DNA from: an uncultured Alphaproteobacteria bacterium
GTDB taxonomy: Bacteria > Pseudomonadota > Alphaproteobacteria > RF32 > CAG-239
Assembly: GCA_944391705.1 (NCBI GenBank)
Contig: CALXUN010000006.1
Span: forward strand, 1-64,000
DNA: 64,000 nucleotides
Reading direction: 5' to 3'
A model generated the notes under the pieces. That model had not been told where the DNA came from, did no database searches, and worked only from the letters and a program-made list of their open reading frames with translations. This document shows, one piece after another, positions 55,128-62,538 of this stretch (its first letter is position 1; the number at the start of each line of letters is the position of its first letter). Position numbers and translations under genes: made by a program.

Positions 55128-55805
55128 TCAGCGTTCGGGATTTTTGGGGTCAAGCCCCGGCTTATATTCCGAAACCCGTTGCCGGACATTTTCAGATTGC
55201 GCAAATTGCTGCTGATTCTTAAGCAGGCGGATTTCCTGCAGCCGGTTTTGCATATGACGCCGCATATCAGCATACACATCACCGGAACCGACAGTATCCC
55301 ATTCACCTTCCCTGGCGTTTAAGATTTCTGCCGGCGTTTGCATGGTTAAAACATTCGGAACTTCAGGCAGCCGGGCACATACCGGAATCAAAATCATACC
55401 GTTTTGTTCTGTTGGTTCAGCTCCAGGAATTTCAGAAAATCCGTCCTTTTTCCAACGGCTTAAAAGCTCTTTTTTACATATACCGTAAACTTTATCATAG
55501 CCTTTTTGTGCTGCAAATTCCATGCCCTTTTGCATAATGCGTTCGGATATATCAGACTTTCGGTAACCTTTAAGCACACACATACGCTCAAATTTGACAA
55601 ACCCGTTAAAATAACGGATACGCATCACCCCGACCGGTTTTCCGCCGCATAAAGCCAAAACATGCGTTGCACCGTGATCGTTCCCGTCAAATTCCTTGTT
55701 TTCCGGAATATTTTGCTCGTAAACAAAAACCTCGCGCCGCACGGCCATAGCCTGGGCATATTCCGCATCATCATGGACAATTTTAATTTCAACATCATCT
55801 GTCAT
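55128..55805 (-). CDS. GNAT-family N-acetyltransferase with C-terminal extension
   Basis: Residues 1-150 are a GNAT domain (VRREVFVYEQNIPENKEFDGNDHGATHVLAL; MRIRYFNGFVKFERMCVLKGYRKSDISERIM), with acetyl-CoA contacts expected around KGYRKSDIS. A tail of about 75 residues (ARLPEVPNVLTMQTPAEILNAREGEWD) is helical and Gln/Arg-rich, not part of the fold. The acceptor is unknown. Its start region faces the short LysR-type gene, giving a divergent promoter with a palindrome at 55837-55850. Confidence 0.82.
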   Translation of the reverse strand: MTDDVEIKIVHDDAEYAQAMAVRREVFVYEQNIPENKEFDGNDHGATHVLALCGGKPVGVMRIRYFNGFVKFERMCVLKGYRKSDISERIMQKGMEFAAQKGYDKVYGICKKELLSRWKKDGFSEIPGAEPTEQNGMILIPVCARLPEVPNVLTMQTPAEILNAREGEWDTVGSGDVYADMRRHMQNRLQEIRLLKNQQQFAQSENVRQRVSEYKPGLDPKNPER

Positions 55806-55821
55806 AATGTAAAATTATACC

Positions 55822-55850
55822 TTGACTCTGGCTTTCTTAGTATGTACTAA
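55822..55850 (+). promoter_or_regulatory. Promoter with overlapping palindrome before the short LysR-type gene
   Basis: TTGACT (55822-55827) and TACTAA (55845-55850) are 17 bp apart. The -10 is the right half of TTAGTA-TG-TACTAA (55837-55850), so a regulator binding the palindrome would block the promoter, possibly self-regulation. Confidence 0.45.
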
Positions 55851-55901
55851 TTTAATAATAAGGTATATATTTTGGGAAGTATCAAAGTAAGATTTTAAAA
55901 A

Positions 55902-56459
55902 ATGTCGGTTAAATTAAAAACATCTCTTTTCCGCGATTTGCTTTACCTGCATGAGGTCATACGCCATAAGCAAATAAGTGCGGCCGCGCAAAAAAACGGC
56001 ATCAAAGCCTCAAATTTGAGCATAATTATCAAAAATTTGGAAAAATTAAGCGGCAAAAAGCTGTTTATCCGGCATTCAAACGGCCTGGTTCCGACCGCGG
56101 ACGCCCTAAAACTTGATAAACGGATTTCCCTGCTTGAAGAATATTTTAATCAAACGGCACAAGCTTTTTTAACCAAAAAACGCAATGAAAGTATTTTATT
56201 ATACCTGCCTGAAAACTTCCACTTTGACAATCTGGAAAAATTTACCCGCGAACACGCCTGCGTTATTAAATCCGTCGACACGCCGGAACAAGCCGACGTC
56301 ATCGTCAGCTGCCGCCCGGTTAAAAACCCTGAAATGATTATTGTTGAAAACACCGTCGGCGGCCCGCTGCGGCAAACAATATGGATTGCCTCCGTCAATG
56401 AAGAAAAAGCCCTGCTTCTGGCTGAATCTTTAATTACCGCCCTGCACGGCCGAAATTAA
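55902..56459 (+). CDS. Short LysR-type regulator-like protein (185 residues)
   Basis: The first 65 residues are a LysR winged helix-turn-helix (DLLYLHEVIRHKQISAAAQKNGIKASNLSIIIKNLEKLSGKKLFIR). The rest, about 110 residues, is too short for the normal two-lobed effector domain (about 200) and keeps only a first-lobe-like piece. It opens and closes cleanly, so it is a naturally short or trimmed regulator, not a broken frame. It may bind DNA without an effector. It converges with a full-length LysR gene, 5 bp apart at the stops. Confidence 0.75.
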   Translation: MSVKLKTSLFRDLLYLHEVIRHKQISAAAQKNGIKASNLSIIIKNLEKLSGKKLFIRHSNGLVPTADALKLDKRISLLEEYFNQTAQAFLTKKRNESILLYLPENFHFDNLEKFTREHACVIKSVDTPEQADVIVSCRPVKNPEMIIVENTVGGPLRQTIWIASVNEEKALLLAESLITALHGRN

Positions 56460-56464
56460 AATTT

Positions 56465-57355
56465 TTAAGACACCAGAGTTTGCGATTTTTCTTCTATAAA
56501 CCCAGTCAAAGCTTTAATTTTATCAATATCTTTAACTTCCTGACGTACGACAATCCAAAATTTGTGATGAAGGTTAAGCTTAAAAACAGGCAAACACACC
56601 AAATCCGTTTCCTTTTCGGCCGTTCCACGGGGCAGAAGCCCGATGCCGATGCCTTTCTTGATAAGCTGTAAAAGCATAGCCGAAGAATTAGTGGTAGCCG
56701 CAAGCTGCCTGGAATTTTGAATAAAAGCATCCCAGGCCGGCCAGACGGAAGCATAGTTATCACGGGTACAAAGACGGTGGTTTTCCAAAATATCCTTTTG
56801 GTTTTTAGGATATCCGAATTCACTCAGATATTTGCGGGAAGCATATAACGAAAACTGCAAATCAAATTTGTCAACTATCTTAAAAGTTTTATCCTTTGGC
56901 TCCGAATAGACTATTGCCATATCAAACTGATCAGGTTTTGGCATCTCAAGCGAGCATAAAATTTCAACATTAACCCGGGGATATCTGGTATAAAAATCAG
57001 ACAGGCATTCTGAAAGATAGCCGATACCAAGTCCGTCGCTGGTCCAAAGACGAATGGCGCCGCCAACGTGAAAAACTTTCAAATCAAGGCTTGAAACCTT
57101 GTTAAGCACATTATCCAGATCACATACCAGAGTATATAACTTCTGCCCGGCTTCCGTTAATTTAACGCCATGGGGCAATCTTAAAATAAGCTGTTCTCCG
57201 ATTTCTTCTTCAAGCTGTTTGATTTGCACAGAAAAATTTGATTGTTTCATGGCATTTTTTTCAGCCGCTTTGGAAATAGAACCATAGTGTACGGCTTCAC
57301 CCAAGCAAAGCATTTGCCGTACTTTTAAAATTGCCTGTTTTACTTTCAGACTCAT
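56465..57355 (-). CDS. LysR-family transcriptional regulator
   Basis: A full-length 296-residue regulator. The helix-turn-helix covers about 15-75 (VHYGSISKAAEKNAMKQSNFSVQIKQLEEEIGEQLILR), then a linker helix and the two-lobed effector domain (about 95-290; IRLWTSDGLGIGYL, GIGIGLLPRG). It probably responds to a small ligand. The upstream region 57356-57474 contains the palindrome CATATAA-AATG-TTATATG (57405-57422), a candidate binding site. Target genes unknown. Confidence 0.88.
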   Translation of the reverse strand: MSLKVKQAILKVRQMLCLGEAVHYGSISKAAEKNAMKQSNFSVQIKQLEEEIGEQLILRLPHGVKLTEAGQKLYTLVCDLDNVLNKVSSLDLKVFHVGGAIRLWTSDGLGIGYLSECLSDFYTRYPRVNVEILCSLEMPKPDQFDMAIVYSEPKDKTFKIVDKFDLQFSLYASRKYLSEFGYPKNQKDILENHRLCTRDNYASVWPAWDAFIQNSRQLAATTNSSAMLLQLIKKGIGIGLLPRGTAEKETDLVCLPVFKLNLHHKFWIVVRQEVKDIDKIKALTGFIEEKSQTLVS

Positions 57356-57404
57356 TTTATATACCCTGCATATGAAATTAGTTTCTTCTTTTTTTGATTA
57401 GTAG

Positions 57405-57422
57405 CATATAAAATGTTATATG
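57405..57422. promoter_or_regulatory. Palindrome between LysR gene and small ORF
   Basis: CATATAA and TTATATG are perfectly inverted around AATG, 50 bp upstream of the LysR ATG and 71 bp before the small plus-strand ORF. Candidate operator. Confidence 0.45.
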
Positions 57423-57492
57423 TCATAAAAATCAATGACGCAACACAATATTTTAATTTTAAAAAACAAAATTTATGAGGAGAAAAAACAAA

Positions 57493-57669
57493 ATGTCACC
57501 ACAAAAGAAAAGTATGGGATATTTGGAAGAAATCAATCAACAGTTTTATATTTTAATCAAAAAACTGCAAAACAAAAAATTTGCCGAAAGCTCACAAATT
57601 ACCGCCCTGGCATATGAAATCTTCATGAATGAACTTTCTAAGAAAATAAGCCGAAAACGCCTCAATTAA
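57493..57669 (+). CDS. Small basic protein (58 residues), unrecognised
   Basis: AGGAG at 57478-57482 lies 10 bases before the ATG at 57493 (MSPQKKSMGYLEEINQQF); an ATG at 57475 would include this ribosome site and is less likely. The product is helical and Lys-rich with no membrane segment (IKKLQNKKFAESSQITALAYEIF). Its 3' end overlaps the end of the XRE gene by 8 bp on the opposite strand. It could be a small partner or antitoxin-like protein of that regulator; no family is recognised. Confidence 0.45.
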   Translation: MSPQKKSMGYLEEINQQFYILIKKLQNKKFAESSQITALAYEIFMNELSKKISRKRLN

Positions 57670-58006
57670 AATACTTAAAAAGCAATATAAGCTGGTCAAG
57701 CAGATAATCCAGAATTTTATCATTGGCCCGTGTAATTTTTTCAATAAGAAACTGCTCACGTTCCAAACGTGAGCGGCTTTTATTATCATTAATCTGAAGA
57801 TTGAGCATTTCATCAATACTGACATTAAATATTTGGGCGATTTTAACCAACATATACAAATCCGGCACCACCAGCCCCCGTTCCAGATTGGAAATTGTCC
57901 GCCAGCTGACCTCACATTTATCAGCCAATTCCTCCTGCGTAAGCATAGCGCTTTCACGAAGCGCTTTCACTTTCAATGCCAAGGATTTCTTCATTCTTTC
58001 TTTCAT
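57662..58006 (-). CDS. XRE-family helix-turn-helix regulator
   Basis: A 114-residue protein. The HTH spans about 10-65 (LKVKALRESAMLTQEELADKCEVSWRTISNLERGLVVPDLYMLVKIAQIFNVSIDEML), with Cro/C1-type recognition around SWRTISNLE. The tail (70-114) is helical and ends in a hydrophobic stretch (ILDYLLDQLILLFKYF), probably for dimerisation. An inverted pair ATATCATGA / TCATGATAT (58016-58024 and 58099-58107) upstream suits autoregulation. It converges with the small ORF. Confidence 0.8.
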   Translation of the reverse strand: MKERMKKSLALKVKALRESAMLTQEELADKCEVSWRTISNLERGLVVPDLYMLVKIAQIFNVSIDEMLNLQINDNKSRSRLEREQFLIEKITRANDKILDYLLDQLILLFKYFN

Positions 58007-58015
58007 AATTTTTAA

Positions 58016-58107
58016 ATATCATGAAACACATTGTTATTCCAGTAAAGATATTTCATAAATGCTGATTTACTAACATTTTAATATCACAAATTAACATCTC
58101 ATGATAT
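58016..58107. promoter_or_regulatory. Inverted 9-bp motif pair upstream of the XRE gene
   Basis: ATATCATGA at 58016-58024 and its exact complement TCATGATAT at 58099-58107 flank the probable promoter. They are a candidate pair of operator half sites, possibly looped. Confidence 0.4.
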
Positions 58108-58151
58108 ATAAATACGAATAAAAAATTTCAAATACCGGTAAATCAAAACGG

Positions 58152-59966
58152 TTAAAAATACCGTTTAAACCGCAACAAAGTTTCGGTAACGTTTTTACCG
58201 TAATTCTGTGTATAATTAAAGACAGCCTCAACGGCCAGATTTCTGGAAAGATAATAATCAGCCGTTAATGACCAGTTTAAAGTGCTGCCGGTCTTATCGG
58301 TTGCAAAAATTTTTTTAACCTCAGCCTGCAGTCCCGCTTTTTCATAAGACAACAACACACCGGCAGCCAGACCGGCACCCGCCCATTGATTATGCGCCAG
58401 AAAACCGCCATATGCCGCCTCAATGCTGCTTAACCCGTAAAGCCATAAATAATCGGATAAGGCATAAGTTCCGCCCCCGCCGACACTGCCGTTTAAAACA
58501 TAGCCCTCATTTTCGGTTTTAGGATTCATCTGCCGTGAGACATTAAGGTTAATCCGGTAAGATACGGCTTGAAAGACGGCATCTATCGGCGAAAAAGAGG
58601 AAAGCTGCAGAATATCCACTTTATCCAGCACATATTTATCATGCCGGTCATAATGACGCAAAACAACATCAAAAAAATTAATTTCCGCCCCCGGCAAAAA
58701 GCCGAAACCGTTATCTGTCAGCAAGTGATAAGCCGGACGAAAACTGAGCTGTTCAAAAAAATCACCGTTTCTGACGCCTGCCCCGATGCCAAGCATCATG
58801 GAATCATGGCTTAAAACCGGATTTTGTCCTTCTTTCAAATCATTAAATTTTTGTCCGGCCGTTGTCTGATTTCGGGCTTTAAGCAGATTAAAGCTCTTTT
58901 TCCGGTAATCTTTCAAATCCAAATCACCTGCGACATACTGATATTGCACATATTGATAAGCTGTTTCCAAAACATCGGCTTTTTCTTCATCCGGCAGATT
59001 TTCCGTTTTTTCCAAATCCAGACGGGACGCATCAAGAAATGCCGCATACTGCCGTTTATTCATCTGTTTTAACCGGTGGCGGATTTTTCGCTGCCGCGAC
59101 GGCCGGTAATTTACCGCTTTAACCAGCCCTTCCCGTGCATTAACGGCTTTAACGGTATCCAAAGGGATGGTCTGAGCCTTAAAATTTTCCGCCAGCTTTA
59201 ATTCCGGACGCACGGCATCAAACAATTCCATCAGCATATACGAACAGTTTTGGCTAAAAAAGTAATAAGGGGTCGTCGTCTGACCGGCTTCCCAGATATG
59301 GGCAACAAACAAATCAAGTTCTTCTGAGGTTAAATCCAGGTTATATTCCCAGATATCGCGGTTTTCGATATTGTTGTAAGTATTGATGATATCATAATAC
59401 GGCTTAACGGTATACCCGCCGGGATAAAACCCGGCCAGACCGTAGACAGCATATAAAAAACTGTTTTCATAACCTTGGGTCCAGGCACCGTAATTAACAC
59501 CGTGCGCTAAAAGCTGCGTACCTTTACGCGCCGTATCCACCCTTAAAAGCGTATGTCCGAACAGGGAAGAGGAATTATTCATATAGGCATCGGTAAACAA
59601 CAATGTTATGCCAGCCGGCCGCAAATCGTCTTTAAATTGTTCGAACTCCTGACATGCCAAAAAATCCGTCTTCACCAGACCGTGTTTTTTCAAAACCATG
59701 TACCGGGCCGGGAAAAGACATTTTTTTTCATTATCGGCCCCCTCAAATAAAGCTATGGTTGCTTCCAACTCTTTTTGCGGATTAGTCCGCCCATCGGGAC
59801 TAAGATAAAAATTATCCGAACCGATTGTACCTTCATAGCCGAACCAGCCTTTCTGATAATGCACCAATGCCAGCCATTCGGGCGAATAGGCAAACGAAAT
59901 CCGTTCAGAAGCATAAACGGTTGAAGTCCAGCACAACAAACCGGCAATCAGAACAAATTTTCTCAT
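58152..59966 (-). CDS. DUF4105-family envelope protein
   Basis: A protein of about 604 residues with a cleaved signal peptide (MRKFVLIAGLLCWTSTVYAS). The central part is a DUF4105 domain (about 130-290): SSLFGHTLLRVDT, YAVYGLAGFYPGGYTVKPYYDIINTYNNIENRDIWEYNL and YYFFSQNCSYMLMELFDAV, with conserved His and Cys of a papain-like arrangement. The C-terminal 250 residues are beta-rich, like an outer-membrane barrel. Relatives are found beside DUF3015 genes, as here. Start ATG at 59966 with AGGGGA upstream. Function undefined; periplasmic peptidase or lipid-acting enzyme is a guess. Confidence 0.78.
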   Translation of the reverse strand: MRKFVLIAGLLCWTSTVYASERISFAYSPEWLALVHYQKGWFGYEGTIGSDNFYLSPDGRTNPQKELEATIALFEGADNEKKCLFPARYMVLKKHGLVKTDFLACQEFEQFKDDLRPAGITLLFTDAYMNNSSSLFGHTLLRVDTARKGTQLLAHGVNYGAWTQGYENSFLYAVYGLAGFYPGGYTVKPYYDIINTYNNIENRDIWEYNLDLTSEELDLFVAHIWEAGQTTTPYYFFSQNCSYMLMELFDAVRPELKLAENFKAQTIPLDTVKAVNAREGLVKAVNYRPSRQRKIRHRLKQMNKRQYAAFLDASRLDLEKTENLPDEEKADVLETAYQYVQYQYVAGDLDLKDYRKKSFNLLKARNQTTAGQKFNDLKEGQNPVLSHDSMMLGIGAGVRNGDFFEQLSFRPAYHLLTDNGFGFLPGAEINFFDVVLRHYDRHDKYVLDKVDILQLSSFSPIDAVFQAVSYRINLNVSRQMNPKTENEGYVLNGSVGGGGTYALSDYLWLYGLSSIEAAYGGFLAHNQWAGAGLAAGVLLSYEKAGLQAEVKKIFATDKTGSTLNWSLTADYYLSRNLAVEAVFNYTQNYGKNVTETLLRFKRYF

Positions 59967-60040
59967 CAAGAGTCCCCTAAACAAACGGACACGGCTGTTT
60001 TTCAAGCCGTGTCCCCCACACATCAGCCAGTTGTTAAAAA

Positions 60041-60499
60041 TTAAGCTTTCATAATTTCATAAAATCTTAAAGTAACATCAACGGCGTCAACATTTTCATC
60101 CGGAAACAAAACGGCAAAATGCTGGTAAGATTTCTCGGCAACCGTTTTTTCATCCATATTCATAATGCCTGCCAGCGTGGTCAGGGTTTCGCCCTGCCCG
60201 GCAGCGGCATCCATGGCAAACTGTTCCAGATTGTTTTCCAAAAAGGCCAACACCATCTTCTGGGTTCCGCCGGTAACGCGTCCGTTCGGATCGCAGCCGG
60301 AAGTACCGAAAGTAATACCGAAAGTTTGTGTGCCAAACGTTCCGTTTGTGGTAACAGCGGCAACCTGCGGCAAAATACCGCTTTGGCCGCGCCAGGCCAT
60401 TGATCCGAGACCGCAGCCGGTGCTGTCAATGGCGTAAGCCGGTGCGGAAACCATCACCGCAGCACCAAGCATTAAAGAAGCAACTAAAGTTTTATTCAT
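60041..60499 (-). CDS. DUF3015-family exported protein
   Basis: A 152-residue protein with a signal peptide ending APAYA|ID near 23. The signature is STGCGLGSMAW...QVAAVTTNGTFGTQTFGITFGTSGCDPNG, with two Cys likely disulfide-bonded. It is transcribed just before the DUF4105 gene (75-bp gap), the usual pairing. It is probably periplasmic or outer-membrane associated. Its role is not known. Ribosome site ACGGAGAA. Confidence 0.8.
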   Translation of the reverse strand: MNKTLVASLMLGAAVMVSAPAYAIDSTGCGLGSMAWRGQSGILPQVAAVTTNGTFGTQTFGITFGTSGCDPNGRVTGGTQKMVLAFLENNLEQFAMDAAAGQGETLTTLAGIMNMDEKTVAEKSYQHFAVLFPDENVDAVDVTLRFYEIMKA

Positions 60500-60599
60500 T
60501 GGTTTTCTCCGTTTTATAGAAAAAATTCACAGTTTAAAAATACCAAACCCCATACATTTGTATATATAAATTAAAAGTTTTACACAAAAAAGAAAAAGC

Positions 60600-60627
60600 T
60601 TGATTTATTTTTTATTCGTATTATAAA
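60600..60627 (+). promoter_or_regulatory. greA promoter
   Basis: TTGATT (60600-60605) and TATAAA (60622-60627) are 16 bp apart. Confidence 0.55.
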
Positions 60628-60650
60628 TTATGCCATAAACATATAAACAT

Positions 60651-60679
60651 GGCTGTGACGAGGCAACTCCGTCACAGTC
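60651..60679 (+). promoter_or_regulatory. Hairpin in the greA leader
   Basis: GGCTGTGACG and CGTCACAGTC form a 10-bp stem (one G-T) around a 9-nt loop, within the 5' leader of greA and without a strong T-run. E. coli greA has an attenuating leader terminator; this may be an equivalent (inference). Confidence 0.45.
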
Positions 60680-60752
60680 AAATTTTTCAAACTTTTTTAA
60701 ACATATCTGCCTTTCATTCAAAAGAAAGGACAGGTTTTTATTGGAGGAAAAA

Positions 60753-61226
60753 ATGGATAAGTTCCCTTTAACAAAAAAAGGCTATTTGCAGCTTGAACAG
60801 GAATTAAAGAACTTAAAAGGCATTGACCGGCCAAACATTATTGCCGCCATTGCCGAAGCCCGCTCCCACGGTGATTTGTCCGAAAATGCCGAATACTCGG
60901 CCGCCAAAGAGAAACAAAGTTTCATTGAAGGGCGGATTCAGGAATTGGAAGCCGTTGTCAGCCGCGCTCAGGTCATTGACCCCCAATCGGTCAAAGGCGA
61001 TGTTATCCGTTTTGGCGCAACCGTTTTGGTCGTTGATGAAGACAGTGATGCTAAAACCCAGTATCAGATTGTCGGCGACTATGAGGCTGATATTGAAAAG
61101 AACCTGATTTCCGTTTCTTCGCCGCTGGCCAAAGCCTTAATCGGTAAAGAAGTCGGCGATGTTGCCGAATACATGGCTCCCGGCGGTAAAAAATCTTTTG
61201 AAATTTTGGAAGTCAAATATATTTAA
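60753..61226 (+). CDS. greA: Transcription elongation factor GreA
   Basis: A 157-residue factor that rescues backtracked RNA polymerase. The coiled coil carries the catalytic acidic tip in HGDLSENAEYSAAKEKQSFIEGRIQELE, and the C-terminal FKBP-like domain ends FEILEVKYI. I chose the ATG at 60753 preceded by GGAGG (60743-60747); a TTG at 60741 is only part of the ribosome site. It has its own promoter and leader hairpin, and is followed by a terminator at 61250-61278. Full-length. Confidence 0.96.
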   Translation: MDKFPLTKKGYLQLEQELKNLKGIDRPNIIAAIAEARSHGDLSENAEYSAAKEKQSFIEGRIQELEAVVSRAQVIDPQSVKGDVIRFGATVLVVDEDSDAKTQYQIVGDYEADIEKNLISVSSPLAKALIGKEVGDVAEYMAPGGKKSFEILEVKYI

Positions 61227-61249
61227 TTTTGACATTTCATGCTTACATA

Positions 61250-61278
61250 AAAAGCCGGATAAAAAAATCCGGTTTTTT
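61250..61278 (+). terminator. Terminator of greA
   Basis: CCGGAT (61255-61260) pairs with ATCCGG (61267-61272) around AAAAAA, flanked by AAAAG and a T-run. Confidence 0.8.
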
Positions 61279-61297
61279 ATTTTTTAGGAGAAAAGGT

Positions 61298-61471
61298 ATG
61301 GATAAGAAAAATTGCGTTTATGACTACGCCAACAAATGCGACTGCAGTGAAGATGACCGTTGCGGCTGCACATACCCCAACAATATGTCCCGGGACTTTG
61401 ATTGTGAAGAAATTCCGTCAACGGCAAAACACCGCCGTTTTCCGGACAATACCGTTTCCAAAAAACAATAA
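61298..61471 (+). CDS. Small Cys-rich protein (57 residues)
   Basis: AGGAG at 61286-61290 sets the ATG at 61298 (MDKKNCVYDYANKCDCSEDDRC). The product has six cysteines (about 6, 14, 16, 22, 24 and 39) in CxC pairs, many acidic residues and a basic tail (AKHRRFPDNTVSKKQ). There is no signal peptide. It resembles metal-binding miniproteins, but no family is recognised. It lies just after the greA terminator and before the NlpE-like lipoprotein, 33 bp apart, so the two may be co-transcribed. Confidence 0.6.
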   Translation: MDKKNCVYDYANKCDCSEDDRCGCTYPNNMSRDFDCEEIPSTAKHRRFPDNTVSKKQ

Positions 61472-61504
61472 AACCGCGGCAAACAACAATTAAAAAGGTT
61501 TCAT

Positions 61505-61912
61505 ATGAAAAACATCCGTGATAAATTAATCCTGATAATCGCTTTAGCCGTAATTCCGATGATATTTATTGCCCTGCCAGGCTGTTTTCACAAAACGGAA
61601 CCGGAATTATGCCAATCATATACCGGCGTGCTCCCGGCTGCCAGCAGCATCGGCATTGAAACAACCATCACTTTTCTTCCCGGTGGAAAATTTACGGAAA
61701 AAGATGTCTACATCGGAGAGAAAGACGGAATTTTTAAAGCAAACGGCACCTACACCAGAAACAGAAACACCCTGACGCTTATCTCCGACCGGGGCGAAAA
61801 AAACTTTTATGTCTTGGAAAAAAGGCAAATTCGTCGTCTTGATATGAATGCCAACCCGATTGTCGGTAATCTGGCTGATTTTTATGTTCTCAAGTGTCTT
61901 AAAACATTTTAA
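61505..61912 (+). CDS. NlpE-like lipoprotein
   Basis: A 135-residue lipoprotein. The signal segment LIIALAVIPMIFIALPGC has a lipobox LPGC (Cys27). The mature part matches the NlpE N-terminal domain: YTGVLPAASSIGIETTITFLPGGKF, GTYTRNRNTLTLISDRGEKNFYVLEKRQIRRLDMNANPI. E. coli NlpE has CxxC (CADC) where this has AASS (45-48), so the thiol redox sensing is absent. It may still report surface contact or envelope stress. No Cpx genes are in the window. Confidence 0.78.
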   Translation: MKNIRDKLILIIALAVIPMIFIALPGCFHKTEPELCQSYTGVLPAASSIGIETTITFLPGGKFTEKDVYIGEKDGIFKANGTYTRNRNTLTLISDRGEKNFYVLEKRQIRRLDMNANPIVGNLADFYVLKCLKTF

Positions 61913-62409
61913 GACAAATCTGTTCCGCTTTCCAGATAACGCTTGCAAACTTTGAAAAAAGCCGCGTCAATTTCACCTTCGGCGACAATCGGCAAAATGA
62001 TTTTATTTCCTTCATATTTGAACGGATACAGCCAAAACAAAGGATATTTTATATTTAAAAACGGCATTTGTCCGTCATCAAAACAAAAAATACCGAAACT
62101 TTCAGCCGGTGGCAGACCTTTAGGAAACTTAGCATCACTTACAAGGCATTTGTAACAAACCGCAGCATAATCGGAAAAAAAATCCGGCCACGATTCTTTA
62201 ACTTCCTGCCAGGCAAGCATGATTTGTCCGTCATCTCTTTTCACCTGATAAACCGGAAACAGATTTTTTGCCTCAGACTTAAGACTTAGTTTGATAATCT
62301 TCCATAAAAGATGAATAATGAGCGGATAAAACAACAGTTTTTCACGCTGCACTTTTTCCACCAGCCGGGTAACATCTGCTTCAATGACATTATTTTGTTT
62401 TGAAATCAT
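61909..62409 (-). CDS. Chloramphenicol acetyltransferase-like protein lacking the catalytic His
   Basis: Three blocks follow the CAT fold in order: DVTRLVEKVQREKLLFYPLIIHLLWKII; FPKGLPPAESFGIFCFDDGQMPFLNI; and YEGNKIILPIVAEGEIDAAFF. In CAT the last block continues to the HHxxxDG active site; here a shorter EGEIDAA replaces it and no His is present. It is also about 40-50 residues shorter at the N-terminus (166 against about 215). The match is by eye and not proven. If right, it is a catalytically dead relative, perhaps a binding protein. It converges on the NlpE-like gene with a 4-bp overlap. Confidence 0.55.
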   Translation of the reverse strand: MISKQNNVIEADVTRLVEKVQREKLLFYPLIIHLLWKIIKLSLKSEAKNLFPVYQVKRDDGQIMLAWQEVKESWPDFFSDYAAVCYKCLVSDAKFPKGLPPAESFGIFCFDDGQMPFLNIKYPLFWLYPFKYEGNKIILPIVAEGEIDAAFFKVCKRYLESGTDLS

Positions 62410-62538
62410 TTTTCTTATTTTCTGCTTGTCAAATACATTAATCCTTTTTGCCGGTCAGATATTTTAAATCCTTATCTTAAACATTACACCTTTATTGCAA
62501 CTTTAAAAAACAAGAAGTTTGTTTATATTTAGCTTTAC

